In this document: positions 10,364 to 20,918 of the stretch, piece after piece
How the letters are laid out: the number at the start of each line of letters is the position of its first letter
How positions within the stretch are numbered: the stretch's first letter is position 1
Assembly (NCBI RefSeq): GCF_000227135.1
Contig: NC_018233.1
Coordinates: 265,958 to 329,957, forward strand
DNA length: 64,000 nucleotides
Direction: 5' to 3'
DNA from: Leishmania donovani
Taxonomy: Eukaryota; Euglenozoa; Kinetoplastea; Trypanosomatida; Trypanosomatidae
The notes under the pieces: generated by a model
Database searches by the model: none
The model's input: the letters and a program-made list of their open reading frames with translations, nothing else
Told to the model about the DNA's origin: nothing
Program-made: the position numbers and the translations under genes

Positions 10364-13300
10364 GCACTGCTCTTGAACCGTTTCTGTCTACCCTCAGCCG
10401 CGGGTGGCCAGTGCACACTCTGCACGGTTTGAGAAGACGAAAGCGGCGGGGGGTCTTGAGCGGCAGCAGCAGCAGCACTGCGGCAGCCACGGCGCGCCTG
10501 CCCACGGCTTGCACACGCATGCGCGCATACCTTTGTGCGTATGAGCGCGTATGCGTGTGTGCACGTCCGTGTGCCTGTCTCGCTCTCGCTCTCGCTCTCG
10601 CTGTCTGTGCGCCGACGGACGTGTGCACATCTTTCTCCTCTTACATTTTACGCGGCTGAATGGCACACGCGCATACTGTACAAAGAATGGGGAGTGTGAG
10701 CGGAGACTGTTGCGCGCCCGTGCTCGGAGGAGGATGGGGCCGGTAGTGGTGTGGTGTTGTATGGTGGGGACAGTGGACACGTGTGAACAAGGAAGTGGCG
10801 TCTCTCTCTCCTTCGACAAGCCACTCCATCGCGCCCCTTTTCCCTTTCGCACAGATGCTTATCGCACCTGCCTCTCTGTGTCGAGTGGCATCTCTGCGAC
10901 GTGTACCTCGTGAGGTGCATCGTCGTCATCATGCCTGCATGTGAGCGGGCGCCTGTGTCTGCGCGTGAGTTTCGGTTACGCAGCACGACGCCAATAAAGG
11001 AAGCATGCGAGACAGCAGAGAGAGAAGGTGGACCGTACAGCGGAGGCCGATGGCGGTGGACTGCTGTGTTGCTGAGGCTGTGCAGAGGGGGAGCGCGTGC
11101 ACGCTCACAGTGCAGGAGATACCCGACGAGAACACACAAAGTCCTAAATAAAGGAAAGCGACGGTGCAGTGCCGATGGAGAACCGAGGAAGGAAGCGGAG
11201 GGTGACGCGGGGAGTGCGAGAGGGAGAGAGCGGTAGGTGGCTGTAAAGCGAAGAGACGCGCGCGTACGTGTGACGTCTGCTTGTGCGCATGTAAGTGCCT
11301 GTGAAGGGGCAATTGCGTAGCCGAGGCAGACACTGGCGCAGGTTTAGGCGGAGGGCGCCGGCGGCTTCGTGCCTCTTATTCGCGTGCCTCGTTCTCGATG
11401 TCTTTCCGTGCCCGCGACTTCGTTGTAGCTGTCATGATAGGGGGGTGGTTGTGGTAGGGGTAAGGCGGCAGCGGAAGGAGCATCGAGAGCGGGAGAGCAA
11501 GCGATCGGTGTCTGGCTGTGCATGTGAGGGCGCTGATGTGCACTGTGTGCGCCAGCATAGGCGCGGGCGCCTCCTCGGAGACGTCTCTTCGGATTGCTGC
11601 TCTCTCTCTCTGCTACACGGCCTACGTTCCTTTTCCATCTCGCGCACACATGTGGCATCTACGCATGTGCGTCATCAACGCCGCTCTCTTCGTCTTTGGA
11701 GCGCTTCGCCTTCGCTCCCCTTGCTGGAGGCTTGCGTGTGTGTGTGTGCAGCTATCCGTGCGTGAGTGTACTCGTCTGCGACAGGCGGTGTACGCTGTGC
11801 GTTTTACGGGTCGATTCTCTGCGTCCTGCGCGTCTGTGGCGGTGTGTCTGTGCGCGTATACGTGCAACATATACGTATGTATGTGTGTGCACGTCTACAT
11901 AACGGCTCTCGTCGTTTTTCCTGCTCCGCTGTCGAGGGCGTGTTGTTGTCATTCCACGCACCTCTCTTCTTCGTCGTCCCTGTTCTGTCCTGTAACCTCC
12001 CTCGCCTTTGCAGGGAGACCTCATCGATGTTGTTGTCTGTTATGTATGCGTGTGCGTGTGTATACTCTCCCCCGTCCTCCCTCCACACACGCGAAACAGC
12101 CGGAGAGGAGGCATACCTCTTTCACGGCACCTCCCCTCCTCTTCCGCTGTCGGCCTTGTCGTTGTTGCATCTAATGTTGTGCGCGGGCGTTGCGCGTTCG
12201 CCTTGGGTGTTATCGGTCGGTCTCTCTCTCTCTTTCGCTTACTACCTTCTCTATCTTCCAGCATGCGTTCACGCTAGCGGGAGGCGCACCGCGTCGACGG
12301 CGCCGTCCTTTACCTTCTATTTTGTGCACAGTGTGCGTGTGTGTGTATGCACGTCTCGTTCCTTCAGCTGTGTGTGTGTGTGTGTCTTTCTGTATAGCTT
12401 CGACCCCTTCCCCTCCCCTCCCTCCCCCATTAACATATAGAGCGAGGGCAGGCGACTGACTGATGGCGGCGGTGATGACGGCCATCCAGTGGTCCCCGGC
12501 TCTCTCCTCTCTCCTCTCTGTTTCTTCTTGATGATCTTCTCTGGTGCTGGCGATGCTCCCTCGCACTTTCTTTGCCTGTACGGGTTGACTGCTTCGTGTG
12601 GCGCTTGCGCGCGTCTGTCCAACACTCCTCCCCGCTATGGAGAGCGAGAGGGCGAGCGAGGCAGTGGTGCAGGCGTATCCTACACCCGCCCCTCCTCCAC
12701 ACAACGACAAATACGGACATACAAGGGGGTGGGGTTGGGGGAGGGCAGGCAGTCTTATGGTCTTCCGCTCCTTTACGCGCTCGCTGTTTAACCGACAGAC
12801 GCAGAGTAGAGTCGTCGCGCGCACACGCGGGCTCAGGAGGGAGAAAAAAACGAAGCACACTAAAAGGCAGCACCAACGAGGGCAAGAGCAGGGGGTGGGC
12901 ACGGCCACCCAGCCGGCGAGCACCTGTGGTGCCGTGGGGGCGAAGGCGAAGAGGGAGGCGGGAGCATGAGAACGGGTCGGAGGGGAACAGCGACAGTGCT
13001 GAGCCACAACGCAACTAGGGAGGTGCGCTCCTCCTTGCTTCCTCCTTCTAGCCTTCCCCCCCTCTTACCCCTTCTCACGTGCGCGTGCGTGTACGCTGGA
13101 CAGCTTCGTCGCACACGCTCCTCCCGCTCTCCCTGCGCCCGCCTTGACGTGAACGACTCGGCCTCGTGCCCTCCTCCCCCCTTTGTGTGCTCGCATTCTT
13201 TTTGCATATCTCTGTCGACGCTTTCGGCTTTTTTGATGGCCACCGCGACTTCTACGCATCTCTCTCGCTCTTGCTCTTGTCGCCGATGTACGGGCCTGCG

Positions 13301-13911
13301 CCCTGTTTTCATGTAGACGCGCGCGTGGCATCTCTCGCATCGATGATGAGCAGCTATGTGTGTCTGCTCATCTCTTGACTGGTTTCACTTCTGGTGTGCG
13401 TGCTTGCGAAGGGCGACGGGGGGCATGAGGGGCGAGCCTGGCATCGGCCTGTCCTGCCTCGCCGGCCCGCATTGCTCTCCTCACTGCCTCCAGTGGACAG
13501 ATGTTGTTCTGCATCTGTGCGGGTGCGCGCGAGTATACGTGTGTGTGTGTGTGTGGTGCTTCACCTGCATGCCCATCTATATATCTCTCTATATACTCCT
13601 TCTGTTGTTCTTGTGCTCCCCTCTCTCGCGTGCTTCCACGCGCCCGTCGGCGAGGCTCCCCGCCGCCGCCAACACCGCCACCGCCTCTCCGCTCGACCCC
13701 TGTGCACTCAAAAACAGCTTATGGCGCCCGTTGGCGGCAAGCGGTGGGGAGATAACGCGTGTTCCACAGCGCGAATGGGCGTGGAGTTGGGGGCTAGAAC
13801 AGGCGCGCGCAGGCAGCAGCACACCCGCACAAGGAGGCACACATGCGTATGCACACGCGCGTGCGCACAAGTAGCGATGTTGCTACGAGGCAGATGCTGC
13901 CACACTGGGTC

Positions 13912-14632
13912 AGCAGTGGGAGCTAGAGAGCTACAGAAAGCGCGCGAGCAAGTGAGAGTGCGGCAGCAGCAGCCGCTTGGTGTGTCCGGAAAAGGGCACA
14001 TGCACCCCCCATTCTTCAGGTGGCAGAGAGGGAGGGAGGCTTTAGCTAATCAAAGGGAGCGCGAGGGGAAAAAAAGAAAAAAAAACAGCTCGAGCCACCA
14101 CCCCCTCCCCTTCCTCCCTCTCTCCCTCCCTCCCTCCCTCCCGCCTTCCCTCTCTGCACGCATACTCGCCGGAGTCTGCTGTAGTGTTGTACTACGACTG
14201 AATGCTTGCCTCTGTGTTTTGTNNNNNNNNNNNNNNNNNNNNNNNNNNNNNNNNNNNNNNNNNNNNNNNNNNNNNNNNNNNNNNNNNNNNNNNNNNNNNN
14301 NNNNNNNNNNNNNNNNNNNNNAGCAGTGGGAGCTAGAGCGCTACAGAAAGCGCGCGAGCAAGTGAGAGTGCGGCAGCAGCAGCCGCTTGGTGTGTCCGGA
14401 AAAGGGCACATGCACCCCCCATTCTTCAGGTGGCAGAGAGGGAGGGAGGCTTTAGCTAATCAAAGGGAGCGCGAGGGGAAAAAAAGAAAAAAAAACAGCT
14501 CGAGCCACCACCCCCTCCCCTTCCTCCCTCTCTCCCTCCCTCCCTCCCTCCCGCCTTCCCTCTCTGCACGCATACTCGCCGGAGTCTGCTGTAGTGTTGT
14601 ACTACGACTGAATGCTTGCCTCTGTGTTTTGT
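13912..14632. repeat. 311-bp direct duplicate either side of a 99-base gap
   Basis: 13912-14222 and 14322-14632 are both 311 bases, aligned end to end against the gap. I see one difference (A at 13929, C at 14339). The left copy ends exactly where the gap starts and the right copy begins exactly where it ends. That is the pattern of two overlapping contig ends that were never merged, so the duplication may not exist in the organism. Confidence 0.85.
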
Positions 14633-15889
14633 GCGCGTTACGCGAAGGGGAAGCGGCGACGAAACCTGTATAGAGTGCGTGAGTGTGTGTGTGTGTGTGG
14701 GGAGGGCTGAGGGCGCCTGCCCTGCCTAGCTCTTTCGGTGCCCCTCCGCTCTGCCCAATTTCTCTCCTCTCTTTCCCTAGACTCGCCCGAGACGAACTCT
14801 CTATCATTTTTGTTGCTCTGTGGTGCTGTTGAGCTGCGGCTGACGTTTACGTATTCCCCTTTAACGGTGTCTCAGACACACACACACACACACACGCACT
14901 CACTTGGCGCCGACAAGCGTGTGCGTGTGTGTGCCGCAGGTCCGCTGCTCCTCCACATCTTTTCTTTCTTTCCCGTTTGGCCGATGTGCTCGGTGTGCGG
15001 CGTCCGCGTGACACATCTCTCTTCGAACACGCAAACATTAGTGTTGCGGTCCTGTCCGCTGTGCTTCCCTCCAGTTGCGTCTGTCGCGCTGCTGCGCCTC
15101 TCCTCCCCTCCGTTTTTTGTTGGCAGGATCGCTCACGCGTGCTTCTCGGTGCCTGGCTCTCTGTGCGCTTGTCCAATCGAAGACGACGACCACACAGAGC
15201 ATCCAAGCACGCAAGGTGACGGAGCCGCCCCCGCCCTCCCCTCTCCTTCCCGTCCCTTCTCTTCCTAGCACACACCTGCACAGTCGCTTCGCCAACACAG
15301 TTGCGCAGGTGCACGCACGCAACGCCTGCCGAAGCACGAGCGCTTTTCTCCCTCGTCTCTCTTCCTGGACGCCTTTCGAGTGCTGTGTTTCGTGCGCCTT
15401 TGTGCCCTTCCTCCCCTCCCCCTCCTCCTCCTCTGCTCCCTTTTCTCCCTCCCTCCCATGCGTCTCTGCAGATTGTCGATGCCGAGCAGCTCTCTGTGTC
15501 CCTCCCTCTGTCCGTCTTCCTTTATCTGGCTGCTTTCTTGCGAAGACGCACACATACACAACAACAACAAAGAGGAGGAGGGGAGGAGGAGGGCGCGATA
15601 CTCTTGACATCCGTTTTACAGATTTCCAATGCCTGTGTCGCCCCGCGTGCCTCTTCTCTGGAGTGCTTCCCGTGCCGCTCGCCGCCCTTTTTCTGTCCAT
15701 CGGTGACGCAAACACACGGGGCCTCCTCTCTTCTCTTTTCTCTTGTTGCCGCCCTTTTATTTTAATCTTCACCGCCACATCTGGCTAACTAAAGCAGGCA
15801 AGCACACACACACACACACATACACGAGCAAATAAGGATGTGCTTGTGCGTGTGTGCATGGGCACGCGCGCTGTACGCGCGCGGATGAC

Positions 15890-16287
15890 CATTTCTTGTT
15901 GGCCGACTCGTGAGCAGGCGGTCCCAACGCAAAACGGTCAGAGGGCAGGCAGGCAGGCAGACGCACCAGCACGCCAAGGCCAGCGTTGATGCATGCCCCT
16001 CTGCACGCTGTTTTTTTTTTTTTGGTGCGCGTGCCTGCCTGNNNNNNNNNNNNNNNNNNNNNNNNNNNNNNNNNNNNNNNNNNNNNNNNNNNNNNNNNNN
16101 NNNNNNNNNNNNNNNNNNNNNNNNNNNNNNNNNNNNNNNNAGGCAGACGCACCAGCACGCCAAGGCCAGCGTTGATGCATGCCCCTCTGCACGCTGTTTT
16201 TTTTTTTTTGGTGCGCGTGCCTGCCTGCCTGCCCTCTGACCGTTTTGCGTTGGGACCGCCTGCTCACGAGTCGGCCAACAAGAAATG
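15890..16287. repeat. Perfect 67-bp inverted repeat around a gapped, duplicated core
   Basis: 15890-15956 is the exact reverse complement of 16221-16287 (67 of 67). Between them, 15955-16041 is repeated without change at 16141-16227 (87 bp, including a run of 13 T), on either side of 99 Ns. The 87-bp direct copy looks like unmerged contig overlap. If collapsed, the locus is a single hairpin with 67-bp arms and a loop of roughly 65 bases. No coding capacity or transposase is seen. Confidence 0.85.
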
Positions 16288-17102
16288 TTTATCACGCGCG
16301 CATACGTACAGCGTGCTGAACCGTTTTAGGGTGCCCCCACACGCCCTCCCTAACCTATGAAGGAACAGCAGACCACACGCAGAAAACGGCTTATCAAACG
16401 CACAGCGCCTCTAGCGGGCGCTGTGCTGGTGTGCGTGCCGGCCGGCAGCAGCAACGACGCAACGGCGTTGGATGTTTCGCGTGCGCGTGCCCGCGCAGGC
16501 AATGAAAGAGCCGCTGTTGAGCGTCAACCTTCGTCACTGGCGGTGCGTGTGCATGTGTGTGTGCAGGAGGGCTTCAGCGACAGCGCGGCGCTCCTCAATC
16601 ATGAGGGACATGGCTGAGAAGAGAAGACGCGAGAGTGCAACGGGTCGGGATCTGCAAGTGGGCACCGACGACACCGCCAAGGTGGCGAGGACACACACAC
16701 ACACATAAACAGACGCCCGCAGAGGTGTTGATCAGTGCCTTGCTCTCGCTCTATGTCGATCTCGTGCATCACGGCGACTGCTACTTCTCCCCCACCGTGC
16801 TGCACCACTCTCCCTCATGTGCTGACGCACGTGCTTGCTCTTCAGCTACTCTGGAATCTCTGTCGTCATCTCACGCCTCTTTTCTTCGATCGTTTCTTCG
16901 CTTTTTTTTTCGTCTCACGTCCCATATCGATGGCTCCACCTGGCAGACACAACTCACGCACGCAAAACACCCGGCACGGGGCCCAAAGAGTCGTGCAGCG
17001 CCTGCCCCTTGCCCTTGTTTTCTCACGATATCCTGGCTGTGCGTGCATGCGCCTCCCCTTCTACGATCGTCATTTTCTTTGTTGCTGCTCTTGCTCACGC
17101 TG

Positions 17103-19499
17103 ATGCCCGCCACCGCGAAGCCACCACCACCCACCACCGCCACTGAAACGACCGCTGACGGCCTTGTGTGGCTGCTCCGAGGCCCGCCGTTGTGAGCATG
17201 CGAGGACGGTCTACTGCGCGTGCAGCCACGGTGCACCGTGACTTCAGAAGCCGCCAATGATGAGGGCGAGGGCAGAGGCGGGAATACCGACAGCGGTGGC
17301 GGCGATGGCAGGGCCGCGGACACGGTGCTGACCACGCTATCTCCAACAATGCTCACAGAGACGGGGGCCGCCAGCCGCGGCAGTGCCACGGCAGTGGATG
17401 GCGCAACGCGGACGAGGCACCTCTGGATGCCACTCCTCCCACTTCAGGACCTGGTTAAGCAGTTCACCACCCACCTAAACCACTACGGCCTCACGGAACA
17501 TGTGCCGAAGGCGCTCGTTGGTGCTATGGCTATGGTCAGTGCTGTCACTGACGCCGCCAAGGACGACGCCGACAGCAGCGACGGCGAACTGCATCGTGCT
17601 CTAGAGGCCTTCACCCAGTACGCGCACGAGACGGCCTCGGTCGAGCTCAGCGTTGATGTCTTCGACTCGATCCGGGGCGCATACATGCTGCACATGCACC
17701 CGCTTCGCGCGGCAGCAGCTCGCGCTGCAAAGTCTGACAACGCTGGTGAGACAGCATCGCTGCGGCACGTGCCAGGCGTGTCCATCGTGCGTGGCTGCAG
17801 CGGCTGCTTCCTCCACCCCCTGCCGGGTAGACGCGGCGCTTCAGGCTGGGCTGCGCCGGTGGCGGCATAGACATCCATGCCGTCACGCAAGGCTACCCGG
17901 CGGAGACGGAGGAGCGCATGTTTATGCGTTCAAATCTTCAGCGATGCCACGGACGAGGGGCTATCCGCCTTGCGCGAGTTCCAAACAGCGATCGCAACAG
18001 ACTCGGAGGGGGCGGCCGCGGCGCCGGCTAACGGGGACGGGGGGGGGCTCCGGCGCTGTAGCTGCCGACCGTCCTTGCACTGCATCAGACGCATCAAAAA
18101 CCGACACGTCTGTCGAAGCCTCCGTGCCGGTGGCGGCCGCGTTGTCGTCTGCCCCCGAGCAGAGCACCGGGCAAGCACGCCAATGCAGTAAAGACCACGA
18201 CAGAGCTGACTGGGCAGAACTCTTGGTTCGGCGGCGCCTGTCAGGGAGCGCATAACCGCGTAAAAGGTGCCGCACTCAGCAACGCTACTGCGTGCGTCTG
18301 CACGCTTGCGACCTGCTACTCTCCCCCAGCAGCTTTTCGCCATCTCGTGGAGGGAGGACCTCGCGGCGGCGCGCGTACTGCTGGCCGATGCATCCGCGCT
18401 GCTGCGGTGCTGCTACGAGGTTTTCGACACCCTCCCGGCCACCTCCTCACCTGCCGAGCCGTGGTCGCCTTTCTCGGCGTCCTCTGCATCTCTGTGCGGC
18501 CTCTCCGGGCTCCACATGCGCGCCGCCGTTCCAGCCGCACTGCAACGCGGTGCCCTGTTTCAGGTGCGCGGCTGCCTTACCTGCTCTTTGGCGAGGAGCC
18601 AGCCCCCGCTTATGCGACAGCGCCGTCCGGCAGCATGCCGGAAGACGGCTGTGGTGTGCCTGCGGGGGCCGCTGCGACTCCGGCCATTGACCTACTCGCC
18701 GCGGCGTTGATGTTATCAGCACCGTCCGCAGCAGCTTGAGCGTCGATGCTGGCCGCCCGTGCTCCGCTCGCTCTCGACCGTGTCTTCCTCAAGGCGCTGC
18801 CGAAGCTGCATCCGGCCATCCTAGTGCTCACGAGTGACGTCTGCGAGGACGAGGTGGTGCCGACGACACTGCCGGAACGCGTATACAGCGCATGGTAGGC
18901 GCGTGCGGCGGCAACGCCCGTGCAGGGCACGTGCAGCCCCGCCGCAGCCACCACGACCGCCGCTCCCATCACCGCATCTGCCCCGCCGAAAAGCTCGGGC
19001 ACTAGGGCTGTGAGGCGCAAGCGTGCGGCTGCATCTGCTGGCGCTGGTGATGTGGGAGAAGAGGAGAGAATGAATCTATTTCACCATCGTTACGTCCACC
19101 TCCGTGAGTGCTTCAGCTCTCTGGCCCACCTGTGCCCTGAACTTCCAAAATTGCGCTTTAGGGGAACGGAGGCGTACACGATGGCACTCTTCTGCCTGCC
19201 GCGTAACGCGTCGCTGCAGGCGCTGGGGGGGGGGGGACACTGGCATATCGACTGGGCTGCTCAGCCGAGGCTCAGGACAACGTGCGTGTCGCCATCGCGC
19301 TCACAGCGCTGGAAGAGTCGGCTGGAGGCGCACTAGCCGCCAAGTTGGGCCGCCGCAGCTAACCCCCCCCCAACTCCATGCATCTGCCTCGTCGCCCGCC
19401 GGGGATGCTACCTTTACGCTTGAAGTCATCACTACCGCGTTGCCCCACGACAGCAGGGCGGACCTGCTCAAGTACGCCCATGCGTTTCTCGCTCGCTGA
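17103..19499 (+). pseudogene. Decayed protein-coding gene, family not recognised
   Basis: Coding-like sequence runs from an ATG at 17103 to a TGA at 19497-19499 (about 800 codons) but jumps between frames. Damage that I can see: an in-frame TGA at 17193-17195; frame changes near 17830-17935; one at the G-run near 18044; one near 18255-18330; one near 18560-18580; in-frame TGA 18737-18739 and TAG 18896-18898 inside an otherwise continuous frame; a change at the 12-G run 19225-19236; and a change at the 9-C run 19363-19371. Intact-looking pieces include 'DLVKQFTTHLNHYGLTEHVP', 'QQLFAISWREDLAAARVLL', 'ALPKLHPAILVLTSDVCEDE' and 'HHRYVHLRECFSSLAHLCPE'. Composition between the breaks is like the neighbouring genes, unlike the spacers. 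Some changes at G or C runs could be sequence errors, but the stop codons are harder to explain that way. Confidence 0.75.
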
Positions 19500-20918
19500 G
19501 GGGTCTGTGTGCGCCGTCGCCGCCGCGGCTGCCATTGACGTCATCATCGCACCTCTTCACCACTCTTCACATTTCGCTCTCCCCCGTTGTCGCCCTCGAA
19601 GCGTCGTGACACACACGCACACACACGTGTCCACAGACAGAGCCAGGTAGACGCGGATGCGCATGCGCATGCATCTCCTCGCTCTTGCACGGTGTTCCTC
19701 TTGCACTACGGCAGCGCCACCGGACCGGCGCTGATCATGATGCTGCTCATCAGCTGTATCGCACGCACGCTCTCTGTCTGTCTCTCTGCGCCCGTGCATG
19801 TGATGTGCGCTCCGTCGATGGCGAAGAGAAGGCGAAGAGCGAACATAGCGTGCCAAGCGCTCGCGAGCAGCAGCAGTAGCAGCAAGCAGCGAGGCCTTGG
19901 AAACGAAGAGAAAGATGGCGCAGCTGCAAGGAGTGCGCGCGCGGCCTCATGATCTGTAGGAAGAGGCAACAGAGAGCGGAGGAGAGCATGGCCATGCGCA
20001 CATGTATAGTTGCGCCATTTTATTTCCACATAAAACAGAGACAGCACTCTTGCCGTCATGCTGCGCGCATCTGCGTGTGCGCGTCGCTCTCCTTCCTATG
20101 ACGCGGCACCGACCTTGAGTAAACGCACTGCACGGATGCGTCACCACCACCACCTTAGCGGGCGATCGGAACCCCTCCCTTTCCATTCCTTCAGTGACAG
20201 CAGTTGCGTTGAAGTTCGGCCCTGCTATCCTCCTCCTCCTCCTATGTATGTGTCTTCAGCTGCCTCTTAGCCTGTGCTGCACGTCACCACGACGACGACG
20301 ATGGCATTGCACAACACGTCATTGCCCTTCCGCCCCCGCTGTTGCTGCTGCCACCCTCTCCCTTCTCCCCCTCTCTCGCTCGGTCTGTATGTCTTGCCCA
20401 ACCTCTGCCGCAAAACCTCCCCCTGCCCCCCAACACACACAAACACACACAAACACACACAAACACACACACACACACACACACACGCATGCGTGATCCT
20501 CGGCAACAAGCATTCACGCGCGTGCCGTTGCCACCCCTCCATCGTGACCACCTCTCCCTCAGCGCAGCGTAAAGAGCGAGTCAGCGGAGGGGACGCGGAA
20601 ACGGAGCCCAAGGCGGGGACGAGCAGAGAAGTGGAGGCTGGACCCCCTGACACGGGATCACTGGCGCGCGGCCGGAACACACGCACGCACCCCTCGGCGT
20701 CCTTCTCTCGCTCTGCCCGCGTGCGGGTGCGTTTTTCCGTTACCCGCCAAGCGCACGGCGACCGAGGGCTGAGCTCAGCCGCCGCCGCTCCTCCAGCTGC
20801 TCCACCTCTTCGTGAGCACGACAGCGGCCTGCCTTCAGGTGAGCTCTGTCCTGCTGCTCATCAGCGCGCACACGCGTAGAGGCACGCGAGCAGTTCCAGT
20901 AGGAGACCACCACCAGCC
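19500..20918. other. Intergenic spacer
   Basis: 1.4 kb. It contains C/T-rich tracts near 20200-20420 and a CA-rich repeat near 20430-20490 (AAACACACAC units followed by (CA)n). Possible splice-acceptor AGs for the next gene lie in the C/T-rich stretch near 20700-20830, but I cannot choose one. No gene seen. Confidence 0.7.

Larger units (their letters stand above)
10364..17102. other. Long non-coding tract (3' UTR / spacer)
   Basis: 6.7 kb with no convincing gene. Open frames of 100-320 codons occur on both strands, but their products are composed of S/L/R/C/H-rich runs dictated by C/T tracts and (TG)n or (CA)n repeats. The tract contains two 99-base gaps (14223-14321, 16042-16140), a duplicated 311-bp segment and a perfect inverted repeat, all listed separately. 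Part of it is probably the long 3' UTR of the C2-ankyrin gene. The last part carries C/T-rich leader-like sequence in front of the relic gene at 17103. Confidence 0.7.

Noticed and set aside
20430..20490. CA-rich array considered as a CRISPR-like repeat
   Set aside because: Units are 2-10 bp without spacers; it is a simple microsatellite.
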